The position numbers and the translations under genes are program-made. From NCBI RefSeq assembly GCF_015679265.1, contig NZ_CP064942.1, positions 2,894,001-2,958,000 of the forward strand: a stretch of 64,000 bases of DNA, in the 5' to 3' direction. Shown here piece by piece: positions 45,345 to 53,208 of the stretch (position 1 is its first letter; each line of letters starts with the position of its first letter). The notes under the pieces were generated by a model. It saw nothing but the letters and a program-made list of their open reading frames with translations. It did no database searches and had not been told where the DNA came from. Source of the DNA: Pontivivens ytuae. Lineage in GTDB: Bacteria; Pseudomonadota; Alphaproteobacteria; Rhodobacterales; Rhodobacteraceae.

Positions 45345-45481
45345 TGCTCGGCGAATACGCGGTCTGGGTGCTATCGTCCTACGGAGCGGCTCTGGTGCTG
45401 ATCGGCGGGCTGGTGGCGCAATCGGTGATCCGGTCGGCGCGCGTGCGGCGTGAGCTAGACCGGCTGGAGGGGCGTAAGTAG
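45344..45481 (+). CDS. ccmD: Haem exporter protein CcmD
   Basis: A 45-residue single-span membrane peptide that stabilises CcmABC with CcmE. The segment YAVWVLSSYGAALVLIGGLVAQSVI (about 5-29) is the membrane helix with the conserved tyrosine, and the tail ARVRRELDRLEGRK is basic. It lies between ccmC (ATG overlaps TGA) and ccmG (TAG followed at once by ATG). Confidence 0.9.
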   Translation: MLGEYAVWVLSSYGAALVLIGGLVAQSVIRSARVRRELDRLEGRK

Positions 45482-46006
45482 ATGAAATTCAATCCGATCC
45501 TGCTGGTGCCGCTGATCGCGGGCGTGATCCTCGGCACCTTTCTGTGGGCGATGTTCCGGGAGAACCCCGACGAGCTGCCCTCGACCTTCATCGCGCAGGC
45601 CGCCCCGCCGCTGACCGTGGAGCCGATGGACGGCCGCCCGCTGCCGGAGTTCGGCGGCGAGGTGATGCTGGTGAACTTCTGGGCAAGCTGGTGCGGGCCC
45701 TGCCGGATCGAGCACCCGCACCTGATGGACCTCGCCGAAGAGGGGCTCGCCATCGTCGGGGTGAACTACAAGGACGATCCCGACGACGCGCGCGGCTTCC
45801 TCGCCGAGCTCGGCGATCCATACACCGCGATCGGCGTCGACGAGACCGGGCGGACCGGCATCGACTGGGGTCTCTACGGCGTGCCGGAGACATTCGTCCT
45901 CGATGCCGACGGCCGGATCGTGCTGCGCTTCCCCGGTCCGGTCACCGAAGAGGTGCTGGAGGCCCGCATCCGCCCGGCGATCGAGGCGGCCCGGACCGGC
46001 GGCTGA
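45482..46006 (+). CDS. ccmG: Thiol:disulfide interchange protein CcmG (DsbE)
   Basis: A 174-residue periplasmic thioredoxin anchored by an N-terminal helix (ILLVPLIAGVILGTFLWAMF, about 6-25). The active site is NFWASWCGPCRIEHP with C71 and C74. It reduces apocytochrome c cysteines before haem attachment. GVPETFVLDADGRIVLRFPG contains the cis-proline and the family C-terminal block. Last gene of ccmCDG. Confidence 0.95.
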   Translation: MKFNPILLVPLIAGVILGTFLWAMFRENPDELPSTFIAQAAPPLTVEPMDGRPLPEFGGEVMLVNFWASWCGPCRIEHPHLMDLAEEGLAIVGVNYKDDPDDARGFLAELGDPYTAIGVDETGRTGIDWGLYGVPETFVLDADGRIVLRFPGPVTEEVLEARIRPAIEAARTGG

Positions 46007-46036
46007 TCGGGCGTCGCGCGGCCTGCGGGCGGAGCG

Positions 46037-46105
46037 TTTGCGTATTTCGGGAAAGATGAAAGCGGGAGGTACGGCCCCGTGCCTTCATCTTTCCTCAAAT
46101 ACGCC
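46037..46105. repeat. Inverted pair of the GCGTATTT motif between ccmG and mmcB
   Basis: A plus-oriented copy (46037-46060, TTTGCGTATTTCGGGAAAGA...) and a minus-oriented copy (46082-46105) can pair over about 20 bp with a 21-base loop. It occupies most of the gap between convergent ccmG and mmcB and is placed like a bidirectional terminator. Confidence 0.75.
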
Positions 46106-46110
46106 CTTCC

Positions 46111-46563
46111 TCACCCATCCGCCCGCGCGAGGCCCAGATCGGGTTCGAGCCAGCCCAACTGGCGGCGCATGGCGGTGCGCGCGATCTTCAGCGACAGGGC
46201 CTTGCGGCGCGCGGCGGCGAGTGGCGTCACCGGCCCCTCCCGCAAGATGGCGGCATCGAAGCGGTCGGCGATGATGAGGCCGGTTTCGAGCGGCAGCACT
46301 TCGGAGGGGAAATCCGCCGGAACCGCCCAGTAGAAGCGGTCGCAGAAGGGCAGGTAGCCCTCCCATTTCTGGTCGGCGCGGAAGTCGGCGAGGGAGCTCT
46401 TCACCTCGACGATCCAGATCTCGCCCTTCGGCGTCAGGCAGGCGAGATCGACCCGGAGGCCGCGCGCCGGCACGAATTCCGGCAGGGCGGTCACGTCGAG
46501 CGTGTCGAGATGGCGCCAAACGCCACGGGCGATCTCGAATCCGGGGGCGAGGATCTCGGTCAT
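46111..46563 (-). CDS. mmcB: MmcB-family DNA repair protein
   Basis: A 150-residue protein of the alphaproteobacterial MmcB family (formerly DUF1052), with an endonuclease-like fold. PARGLRVDLACLTPKGEIWIVEVKSSLADFRADQKW (about 33-68) holds the D and ExK residues of a PD-(D/E)xK-like site, and YLPFCDRFYWAVP follows. In Caulobacter mmcB is SOS-induced. A LexA box lies 11 bases upstream of the start, which supports that control here. Confidence 0.88.
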   Translation of the reverse strand: MTEILAPGFEIARGVWRHLDTLDVTALPEFVPARGLRVDLACLTPKGEIWIVEVKSSLADFRADQKWEGYLPFCDRFYWAVPADFPSEVLPLETGLIIADRFDAAILREGPVTPLAAARRKALSLKIARTAMRRQLGWLEPDLGLARADG

Positions 46564-46573
46564 GGCCTTATTG

Positions 46574-46588
46574 GAACGGATGGTGAAC
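46574..46588 (-). promoter_or_regulatory. LexA (SOS) box of mmcB
   Basis: On the minus strand GTTCACCATCCGTTC fits the alphaproteobacterial LexA site GTTC-N7-GTTC exactly. It lies within the spacer of a probable promoter (TTGACC, 17 bases, TCCAAT), so bound LexA would block transcription. The mRNA would be almost leaderless. Confidence 0.85.
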
Positions 46589-46618
46589 GAATGGTCAAGG
46601 ACGGGACCGCGCGCTGCG

Positions 46619-46642
46619 CGGGCGTATCTGACGAGAGTGAAG
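46619..46642 (+). repeat. GCGTATTT motif, GAGAGTGA variant
   Basis: GGGCGTATCTGACGAGAGTG followed by AAGG lies upstream of the 6S RNA promoter. Confidence 0.5.
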
Positions 46643-46663
46643 GGCAAGTCCGGTCGGCGGGGA

Positions 46664-46691
46664 TTGCATCGCGCGGACGCCGCCTTATCTT
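46664..46691 (+). promoter_or_regulatory. Promoter of the 6S RNA
   Basis: TTGCAT and TATCTT are separated by 16 bases, about eight bases before the presumed 5' end of the 6S RNA. Confidence 0.5.
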
Positions 46692-46698
46692 GTTGCTC

Positions 46699-46858
46699 CG
46701 GCGGGTGCTGTTCCTCTCGTGAGAGCTCTATATTCACGAGGCCTTATTCATTCTTATGGGAGCTGGCTCTGCGACTGGTCCTGGCCTATCGCACCCGGCG
46801 CCCACCTGGTTTACCAGGTCCCGAGAATGAGTAGCTCCACGGTTGCTACGGGCCCGCC
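46699..46858 (+). ncRNA. ssrS: 6S RNA
   Basis: About 160 bases with the layout of alphaproteobacterial 6S RNA directly before the 5-formyltetrahydrofolate cyclo-ligase gene, its usual neighbour. The ends pair (GGCGGG with CCCGCC). Internal blocks CGTGAGAGCTCTATATTCAC, GGGAGCTGGCTCTGCGAC, CACCTGGTTTACCAGGT and GTAGCTCCACGGTTGCTAC match the form I remember for Rhodobacter relatives. It would mimic an open promoter and bind sigma-70 RNA polymerase. Exact ends are estimates. Confidence 0.8.
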
Positions 46859-46898
46859 GCCCTTTCCCTTGCCGATCATCGCTCCTAACGTCGCGCCC

Positions 46899-47480
46899 AT
46901 GGACAAGTCCGGACAGCGCAAGGCCGCGTTCGCGCGGCGCAAGGCGGCCCATGCGGCGGGGCCGGGGGATGCGGCGGAGCGGCTGGCGGCGCTGCTGCTC
47001 GCCCGGCCGGAGCGGGTGGTTGCGGGATACATGCCGATCCGGACCGAGATCGATCCGCTGCCCGCGATGCGAGCCCTCGTGGCGGCCGGGAGACGTGTCA
47101 GCGTGCCGGTGATCGCCGGGGAGGGCCAGCCGCTTGACTTTCGCGAGTGGACGCCGGAGGTCGAGATGGTCGCCGGTCCGTTCGGCGCGCAGGTGCCCGC
47201 GGCGGGAGACTGGCTCACCCCGCAGGCGCTCATTGTGCCGCTGGTGGCCTTCGATCCGTCGGGCCACCGGCTCGGCTATGGCGGCGGGTTCTATGATCGG
47301 ACGCTGGCGCGGTTGCGCGCCGCGGGTCCGATCTTCGCCGCGGGGTTCGCCTATGCGGCACAGGAGGCCCCGCTCCAGCCCGAGCCCACCGACGAGCCGC
47401 TCGACGTGATCGTGACCGAGCGTGGACTGGTCACACCTGCGACACGTCCGGGCCTTGCCGCGCCGGGAGAGGCAGGCTAG
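46899..47480 (+). CDS. 5-formyltetrahydrofolate cyclo-ligase
   Basis: A 193-residue enzyme converting 5-formyl-THF to 5,10-methenyl-THF with ATP. RKAAFARRKAA at the N-terminus, GYMPIRTEIDPLPAM (about 43-57), and the ATP/substrate loop VPLVAFDPSGHRLGYGGGFYDRTLARL (about 113-139) are diagnostic. The start at MDKSGQRKAA avoids the 6S RNA; longer starts would run into it. The 6S RNA may be processed from or transcribed into this gene. Confidence 0.93.
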   Translation: MDKSGQRKAAFARRKAAHAAGPGDAAERLAALLLARPERVVAGYMPIRTEIDPLPAMRALVAAGRRVSVPVIAGEGQPLDFREWTPEVEMVAGPFGAQVPAAGDWLTPQALIVPLVAFDPSGHRLGYGGGFYDRTLARLRAAGPIFAAGFAYAAQEAPLQPEPTDEPLDVIVTERGLVTPATRPGLAAPGEAG

Positions 47481-47490
47481 GCCGGACGGC

Positions 47491-48306
47491 ATGCGTATTC
47501 TCTTTCTGGGCGATGTGATGGGCCGCGGCGGTCGCAAGGCGGTCGTGGAGCGGCTTCCAGGCCTGCGAGCCGAGCTCAAGGCGGACTTCGTGGTGGTGAA
47601 CGGGGAGAACGCCTCGGGTGGCATGGGGCTGACGGGCGGTCATGCCTCGCTGCTGTTCGAGGCCGGGGCCGACTGCGTGACGCTCGGCGATCATGCGTTC
47701 GATCAGAAGGAGATGCTGTCCCATATCGACGGCGACGACCGGATCCTGCGGCCGCTGAACTACGCCAAGGTGGCACCCGGGCGCGGCGCGCGCATCTTCG
47801 AGGTGTCGCGCGGGCGGCGGGTGCTGGTGGTCCAGGCGCTGGGCCAGGTCTTCATGAAGCGGCCCTTCGACGATCCCTTCTCGGCGGTGGAGGCGGAGCT
47901 GAAGCGCGCCCCTCTGGGCGGACGGGTCAACGCGACGCTCGTGGACATCCACGCCGAGGCGACGAGTGAGAAGATGGCGATGGGCCATTGGTGCGACGGG
48001 CGTGCGAGCGTCGTCGTGGGCACCCACACCCATGTGCCCACCGGTGATGCGCAGGTGCTGCCGAAGGGCACGGCCTACATGACCGATGCGGGTATGTGCG
48101 GCGATTATGACAGCGTGATCGGCATGACCAAGGACGAGCCGCTGCGCCGCTTCATCACCGGGATGCCCAAGGGCCGGTTCCAACCGGCGGAGGGGGAGGC
48201 GACGCTGTCGGGCCTCTTCGTCGAGACGGATGACGCGACGGGCAAGGCGCTGGCCTGCGCGCCGGTGCGGGTCGGCGGGCGGCTGGCGGAGGCGCGGCCG
48301 GCATGA
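47491..48306 (+). CDS. YmdB-like metallophosphoesterase (TIGR00282)
   Basis: A 271-residue phosphodiesterase of the YmdB family, which hydrolyses cyclic nucleotides in Bacillus. Metal-site motifs are RILFLGDVMGRGGRKAV (2-18), VVNGENASGGMGLTG (about 36-50), LGDHAFDQKEM and VGTHTHVPTGDAQVLPKGTAYMTDAGMCG. It lies 10 bases after the cyclo-ligase gene. Its stop overlaps the first of two tiny tandem ORFs before the next gene. Confidence 0.9.
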   Translation: MRILFLGDVMGRGGRKAVVERLPGLRAELKADFVVVNGENASGGMGLTGGHASLLFEAGADCVTLGDHAFDQKEMLSHIDGDDRILRPLNYAKVAPGRGARIFEVSRGRRVLVVQALGQVFMKRPFDDPFSAVEAELKRAPLGGRVNATLVDIHAEATSEKMAMGHWCDGRASVVVGTHTHVPTGDAQVLPKGTAYMTDAGMCGDYDSVIGMTKDEPLRRFITGMPKGRFQPAEGEATLSGLFVETDDATGKALACAPVRVGGRLAEARPA

Positions 48307-48346
48307 GCGCGGCGCGGACCCTATGAGCCCGGCGCAGCCCGTATGA
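48303..48346 (+). repeat. Tandem 20-bp repeat creating two 7-codon ORFs
   Basis: ATGAGCGCGGCGCGGACCCT is followed by ATGAGCCCGGCGCAGCCCGT, then ATGACC of the transporter gene. Each unit is an ATG plus six codons ending in TGA that overlaps the next ATG. Three successive ATGA junctions thus link ymdB to the transporter. Confidence 0.7.
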
Positions 48347-49239
48347 CCGTCGCCCTGCCCGGGACGCGCTGGCGCGCGGTTGCCGCACTGCTCGCCATTG
48401 GTGCTGCCTGGGGTGCGACGATCCCGATGACCAAGCTCGCGGTCTCAACCGGCTACCAGCCCTTCGGGCTGATCTTCTGGCAGCTGGCGATGGCGACGGT
48501 GCTGCTGGGCGGCTGGCTCGCGCGGCGCGGCCGCCTGCCGTCGCTGCTGCGCGCCTGGCCGCTCTTCCTGATGGTGGCGCTGCTCGGGACGCTGGTGCCC
48601 AACAGCTTCTCCTACCGGGCCGCGGCGGAGCTGCCCGCGGGCGTCATGGCCATCGTGATCGCGATGGTGCCGATGTTCGCGCTGCCCGTCGCCTTGTCCC
48701 TCGGGCGGGAGCGGCCGCGGCTCATGCGGTTCCTCGGCGTCGCCCTCGGGGCCGTGGCGGTCGTGATGATCGTAGGGCCGGAGGCGAGCCTGCCGGAGCC
48801 GGAGAAGGCGCCCTGGGTTCTGATCGCGCTCCTCGCGCCGCTCGCCTATGCCTTCGAGGGCAACCTGCTGTCGCGCTTCGGCACGCAGGGCCTCGACCCG
48901 GTGGAGGTGCTGTTCGGCGCCTCGGCGCTCGGCGTGGTCATCGCGCTGCCGTTGGCGCTGGGCTCCGGGCAATGGGCCTCGCCCACCGGCGCGTGGGACG
49001 TCGCGAAGTGGGCGATCGTGATCAACGGCGTGCTGCATGTCGCGGCCTACGCAGGCTACATCGCACTCGTTGGTTGGGCGGGCGCGGTCTTCGCCTCGCA
49101 GGTCGCCTACGTGGTGACGGGGGCCGGCGTGCTGTGGTCCATGCTGCTCCTTGGCGAGCGCTATTCGCCGTGGGTCTGGGCAGCACTCCTGCTGATGCTG
49201 GCCGGATTGACGCTGGTGCGTCCGCGCGGAACCGCTTGA
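48343..49239 (+). CDS. EamA-family (DMT superfamily) transporter
   Basis: A 298-residue membrane protein with ten predicted spans in two EamA repeats: the first from AVAALLAIGAAWGATIPMTKLAV (about 12-34), the second from APWVLIALLAPLAYAFEGNLLSRF (about 150-173). Such proteins usually export amino acids or metabolites; the substrate here is unknown. Its ATG overlaps the stop of the second micro-ORF. Confidence 0.88.
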   Translation: MTVALPGTRWRAVAALLAIGAAWGATIPMTKLAVSTGYQPFGLIFWQLAMATVLLGGWLARRGRLPSLLRAWPLFLMVALLGTLVPNSFSYRAAAELPAGVMAIVIAMVPMFALPVALSLGRERPRLMRFLGVALGAVAVVMIVGPEASLPEPEKAPWVLIALLAPLAYAFEGNLLSRFGTQGLDPVEVLFGASALGVVIALPLALGSGQWASPTGAWDVAKWAIVINGVLHVAAYAGYIALVGWAGAVFASQVAYVVTGAGVLWSMLLLGERYSPWVWAALLLMLAGLTLVRPRGTA

Positions 49240-49294
49240 GGCCGCGCGGGCGATGCGCCATGCTGCCTCCGCTTTGCCGAGGGGATAGGCGTCC

Positions 49295-51073
49295 GTGACA
49301 GAGTTGATGACCGCGAATATGGGTCCGGCGATGGGCGGCATCGCCATCGTCCTCGTCATGTTCGTCCTGTTCCTGACCGAACGCTGGCCGGTCGAGGTCG
49401 TCGCGATGGGCGCGGCCACGCTGATGATCGTCAGCGGCATCGCCCCGCAGGAGGTCGTGCTGGGTGCCGTCTCCAACCCCGCGCCGTGGACGATCGCGGC
49501 GATGTTCATCCTGACCGGGGCGCTGGTGCGGACCGGGGCGCTCGCCGCGTTCTCGAGCCGGATCGCGGAGCAGGCGGGCAAGCGGCCGATCCGGGTGATC
49601 ATGGCGCTGGGCCTCTTCACCGTGGTGGCGTCGGCCTTCATGAACAACACGCCCGTCGTGGTGATGCTGATCCCCATCGTGGTGGGGCTGGCGCAGCGGC
49701 TGCGGCTCGCCCCCTCCAAGCTCCTGATCCCGCTCAGCTATGCCGCGATCCTCGGCGGGCTCTGCACGCTGATCGGCACCTCGACGAACCTGCTTGTGGA
49801 CGGGGTGGCGCGCGATCTGGGGCTGGAGCCGTTTACCCTGTTCGAGATCACGCCGCTTGGCCTGATCCTCGCCTGTGTCGGCATGGTCTATCTGCGGCTG
49901 ATCGGGCCGCATCTCTTGCCGGACCGGCATTCGATGGCGGGCTTTCTGAGTGCGCGCAAGAGCCCGAAATTCTTCACGGAAGTGGCGATCCCCGTCGGCT
50001 CTCGCCTCGTGGGGCGCCCGGCGATGGAGATCGGGCTCTTCACCCGCGACGGCATGCGGGTGATCGACGTGCTGCGGGGCGATGCCTCGCTGCGCCGCGA
50101 CTTCCCGGACGTGAAGCTGGAGGAGGGTGATCGCGTCGTACTGCGCACTGCGGTCAACGAGCTTCTGGGGCTGAAGGAGAGCCCGGACGTCGTGATGGTC
50201 GACCGCGCCGACGGGCGGCAGATGGTTACGGTCGAGGCGCTGATCTCGCCGGGCTGCCGCCTCGTGGGCCGAACGCTGGGCGGGCTGCGGCTGCGGCGGC
50301 GCTACGGGGTCTATCCGCTGGCGATCCACCGGCGGAACCAGAATCTCGGTCGGCAGATGGACGACGTGATCGTGCGGGTGGGTGACACGCTGCTGCTCGA
50401 AGGCGATCCGGAGGATATCGAGCGGCTGGCCCGCGATGTGGACCTCGTGAACCTCGCCGAGCCGGTGGAGCGGGCCTACCGGCGCACCCACGCGCCGATG
50501 GTGCTGTTCGTGCTGGCCGGCGTGGTGGGGCTCGCGGCGTTCTCCGTCGCGCCGATCCACATCCTCGGGCTGATCGGGGTCGCCGTGGTGCTGGTCACGC
50601 GCGCCATCGACAGTGACGAGGCGATGAGCCTCGTGGACGGGCGGCTGCTCGCGCTGATCTTCTCCATGCTGGTGATCGGGGCAGGGCTAAGCGCGGCCGG
50701 AAGTGTCGACCTGATCGCCATGGCGCTCGCCCCGGCGCTGGCCGACCTGCCGCCCGTACTACTGGTCTGGGCGATCTTCCTGATGACGTCGGTGCTGACG
50801 GAGCTGGTGTCGAACAACGCGGTGGCGGTGGTCGTGACACCGGTGGCCGTCGGGCTCGCGGCGGAGCTGGGCGTGGACCCGCGCCCACTGGTCATCGCGG
50901 TGATGGTCGCGGCCTCGGCGAGTTTCGCAACGCCCATCGGCTACCAGACCAACACGCTGGTCTACGGGCCCGGCGGCTACCGTTTCACCGACTTCATCAA
51001 GGTGGGCGCGCCTCTCAATATCACCCTCGGCTTGGTCTCAGCCATCGTCATCCCCTTCATCTGGCCGCTCTAG
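49295..51073 (+). CDS. SLC13-type permease with two TrkA_C (RCK_C) domains
   Basis: A 592-residue inner-membrane anion transporter. N-terminal membrane half includes FMNNTPVVVMLIPIVVGLAQRL (about 109-130) and LIGTSTNLLVDGVARDLGL. Two cytoplasmic TrkA_C domains follow (about 215-300 and 300-390; the second with GDTLLLEGDPEDIERL). The C-terminal half has ELVSNNAVAVVVTPVAVGLA and SFATPIGYQTNTLVYGPGGY. This architecture is that of SAC1-like sulfate or dicarboxylate permeases. Start is GTG; an ATG 12 bases downstream is possible. Confidence 0.9.
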   Translation: MTELMTANMGPAMGGIAIVLVMFVLFLTERWPVEVVAMGAATLMIVSGIAPQEVVLGAVSNPAPWTIAAMFILTGALVRTGALAAFSSRIAEQAGKRPIRVIMALGLFTVVASAFMNNTPVVVMLIPIVVGLAQRLRLAPSKLLIPLSYAAILGGLCTLIGTSTNLLVDGVARDLGLEPFTLFEITPLGLILACVGMVYLRLIGPHLLPDRHSMAGFLSARKSPKFFTEVAIPVGSRLVGRPAMEIGLFTRDGMRVIDVLRGDASLRRDFPDVKLEEGDRVVLRTAVNELLGLKESPDVVMVDRADGRQMVTVEALISPGCRLVGRTLGGLRLRRRYGVYPLAIHRRNQNLGRQMDDVIVRVGDTLLLEGDPEDIERLARDVDLVNLAEPVERAYRRTHAPMVLFVLAGVVGLAAFSVAPIHILGLIGVAVVLVTRAIDSDEAMSLVDGRLLALIFSMLVIGAGLSAAGSVDLIAMALAPALADLPPVLLVWAIFLMTSVLTELVSNNAVAVVVTPVAVGLAAELGVDPRPLVIAVMVAASASFATPIGYQTNTLVYGPGGYRFTDFIKVGAPLNITLGLVSAIVIPFIWPL

Positions 51074-51100
51074 GGCGCGTATTTGAGGAAAGATGAAGGC
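51074..51100 (+). repeat. GCGTATTT motif after the SLC13 gene
   Basis: GCGTATTTGAGGAAAGATGA followed by AGGC begins right at the transporter stop codon and precedes the yebC promoter. Confidence 0.7.
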
Positions 51101-51107
51101 CGCTTTC

Positions 51108-51137
51108 TTGAACAGGGTGGCGGGCCTGTCCTATACC
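51108..51137 (+). promoter_or_regulatory. Promoter of yebC
   Basis: TTGAAC and TATACC are separated by 18 bases. Transcription would start about 30 bases before the ATG, and GGAGG lies within that leader. Confidence 0.5.
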
Positions 51138-51174
51138 GCAGGGCAGATTTCACGACGCATGAACGGAGGCCCCC

Positions 51175-51915
51175 ATGGCCGGCCATTCCAAATGGGCCAA
51201 CATCCAGCATCGCAAGGGTCGTCAGGACGCCGTGCGGTCGAAGCTCTTCTCCAAGCTCTCAAAGGAGATCACGGTCGCCGCGAAGATGGGCGATCCGGAT
51301 CCCGACAAGAACCCGCGCCTGCGCCTCGCCGTGAAGGAGGCGAAGTCGCAGTCCATGCCCAAGGACAATATCGAGCGCGCGATCAAGAAGGCGACGGGCG
51401 GCGATGGGGAGACCTATGATGAGATCCGCTATGAGGGCTACGGGCCCAACGGCGTGGCGGTGATCGTCGAGGCGATGACCGACAACCGCAACCGCACGGC
51501 GTCCAACGTCCGCTCGACCTTCACGAAGAACGGCGGGAACCTCGGTGAGACCGGCTCGGTCGGGTTCATGTTCGACCGCAAGGGTGAGATCACCTATCCG
51601 GCGGAGGCGGGCGACGCGGACACCGTGATGATGGCCGCGATCGAGGCGGGGGCCGAGGATGTCGAAAGCTCCGAGGACGGGCATGTGATCCTGACCGCGG
51701 ACACCGACCTCAACGACGTGTCGAATGCGCTGGAGGCGGAACTTGGCGAGAGCGAGTCGACCAAGCTGATCTGGAAGCCGCAGACGACCACCGAGCTCGA
51801 CCTGGAAGGCGCGCAGAAGCTGATGAAGCTGATCGAGGCGTTGGAGGACGATGACGACGTGCAGACCGTCACCGCCAATTTCGAGATTTCCGACGAGGTG
51901 ATGGCGCAGCTCTAA
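51175..51915 (+). CDS. yebC: YebC/PmpR-family protein
   Basis: A 246-residue protein of the TACO1/YebC family. The N-terminal [21 protein letters not shown] is nearly invariant; [21 protein letters not shown] (about 88-108) and [11 protein letters not shown] follow. Family members have been described as transcription regulators and, more recently, as factors that help ribosomes translate difficult stretches such as polyproline. Length is standard. It converges with the msrB-like gene, 13 bases away. Confidence 0.95.
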   Translation: MAGHSKWANIQHRKGRQDAVRSKLFSKLSKEITVAAKMGDPDPDKNPRLRLAVKEAKSQSMPKDNIERAIKKATGGDGETYDEIRYEGYGPNGVAVIVEAMTDNRNRTASNVRSTFTKNGGNLGETGSVGFMFDRKGEITYPAEAGDADTVMMAAIEAGAEDVESSEDGHVILTADTDLNDVSNALEAELGESESTKLIWKPQTTTELDLEGAQKLMKLIEALEDDDDVQTVTANFEISDEVMAQL

Positions 51916-51928
51916 AGGCTGCGCCGCC

Positions 51929-52471
51929 TTACGCCTCCGCCGGTTCCAGCCGCAGCGACGTGCCGTTGATGCAGTGGAGCACCTGTCCGCGGATCGCGAC
52001 GACGTGGCCGAGATGGCTGCCGCAGCGGCGGCAGTGCACCTGGAAGAACTCCGTCGGCTGGGGCAGCGCACCGTTATAGTCGGTGATGTCGATGCCCGTC
52101 AGCACGGCGTTCGGGATCGCGTGCTCGAAGAAGACGAAGCCGATCTCCTGCGGGGAGTACCATTCGGAGCTGTAGAGCGGCAGGTCGCAGCCCTTGCAGT
52201 GGTAGAGCCCCGGATTGTTCTCGCTCGCATAGGAGCTGATGAAGGTCCGCTCGGTCTGGCCTTCGCGCAGGATCGCGTATTCGAGCTCGCTGAGCTGCTC
52301 ACGCCACTCCGCATCCGACCGGGTGATCTCGTAGGCGAACTCGGTCTCGGCGCTGTCGGCCGGGGTGCCTTGCGCCCGGACGACGGCCGGTGCGGCGAGT
52401 GCCGCGGTGCCCATGGCTGCGGCGCCCGACAGGACGGCGCGACGGTTCAGGGTGGATCTCAGGGGAAACAT
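51929..52471 (-). CDS. msrB: Tat-exported methionine-R-sulfoxide reductase-like protein
   Basis: A 180-residue MsrB-fold protein with a twin-arginine signal (LNRRAVLSGAAAMGTAALAAPAVVRA, about 8-33). Zinc cysteines are in YHCKGCDLPLYSS and VHCRRCGSHLGHV, and the catalytic cysteine is in LHCINGTSLRL (C167). The usual FxDGPxPTGxRYC stretch is shortened to VVAIRGQVLHC, so substrate handling may differ from classic MsrB. Expected in the periplasm, repairing oxidised methionine. GGAGGG precedes GTGATG. Lies downstream of the ior-cytochrome genes. Confidence 0.82.
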   Translation of the reverse strand: MFPLRSTLNRRAVLSGAAAMGTAALAAPAVVRAQGTPADSAETEFAYEITRSDAEWREQLSELEYAILREGQTERTFISSYASENNPGLYHCKGCDLPLYSSEWYSPQEIGFVFFEHAIPNAVLTGIDITDYNGALPQPTEFFQVHCRRCGSHLGHVVAIRGQVLHCINGTSLRLEPAEA

Positions 52472-52514
52472 CACGCCCTCCATTCTCAACTGACGTTAGG
52501 TCATGAAATGGGAC

Positions 52515-52545
52515 GCCCCGCGGCCGCTTCAATCGGCCGCGGGGC
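52515..52545. terminator. 12-bp perfect hairpin between the cytochrome and msrB genes
   Basis: GCCCCGCGGCCG and CGGCCGCGGGGC form a perfect 12-bp stem with a 7-base loop. It lies 46 bases after the cytochrome stop and 43 before the msrB start. A T-run (CTTTTG) is on the plus-strand side only, so on the minus strand it may be an attenuating or mRNA-stabilising hairpin. Confidence 0.55.
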
Positions 52546-52591
52546 AACTTTTGTTCACGTCGGCGGCAACTTTCTGCCGAAATCGTGAGGA

Positions 52592-53197
52592 TCAGCTCGG
52601 GCAGTGCGCTCCGGCATCGATCCAGGCCTGGGTGAGGTCGCCGAAGAGCGCCTGGCTGCCCGGCGCCGGCGTGCGGCCCTCGCCCGGATCCCACGCCCAG
52701 CCGACGAGGCCGTCCTCGGCGTGATGTTCGTGGATGTCGGCAAGGGTGCGGCCGCCATTGCGCTCCGGATCCTGGATCTGCTGGCAGATCTCGCCGACGG
52801 TCAGACCGATCCAGCCCATGGAGCCGGGCGCGAGATGCCACGGCTCGTGACCCGGGATCGAGCCGGTGCCGGTGGCGTAGGCCACGTTCTCCACCCCGTG
52901 GCAGGAATTGCACTGCAGGCCGGGTGCGCCGAAGCCGCCCTCGTCATAGCGCACGACGGGGGGCTGGTGCATGGCCATCGCATCGCCCTGCCGCGCGAAG
53001 TTGTCGACCGGGTGGCAGTTCATGCAGCGCGGGTGGGTGATGACCTTGGCCATCTCGCGGAAGATCGCCTGCGCGCGCTCCTCCTCGTCCTCGATACTGT
53101 CGAAGGAGGAGACCTCGCGCAGCGTGTCCTGGGCTGCGAGCGGCAGGCTCAGGGCGAGCGCGGCGAGGGCCGCGCCCGTGGCAAGTAGCGTCTTCAT
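52592..53197 (-). CDS. Dihaem c-type cytochrome-like protein
   Basis: A 201-residue secreted protein with a Sec signal (MKTLLATGAALAALALSLPLAAQ). Two CxxCH haem-attachment motifs are present, C58MNCH and C96NSCH. Axial ligands beyond the histidines are not obvious. It directly follows iorB (11-base gap) with GGAGA before the ATG, so it probably accepts electrons from the periplasmic IorAB oxidoreductase. It does not match the larger cytochromes often encoded beside such enzymes. Confidence 0.85.
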   Translation of the reverse strand: MKTLLATGAALAALALSLPLAAQDTLREVSSFDSIEDEEERAQAIFREMAKVITHPRCMNCHPVDNFARQGDAMAMHQPPVVRYDEGGFGAPGLQCNSCHGVENVAYATGTGSIPGHEPWHLAPGSMGWIGLTVGEICQQIQDPERNGGRTLADIHEHHAEDGLVGWAWDPGEGRTPAPGSQALFGDLTQAWIDAGAHCPS

Positions 53198-53208
53198 GTC
53201 GGGTCTCC

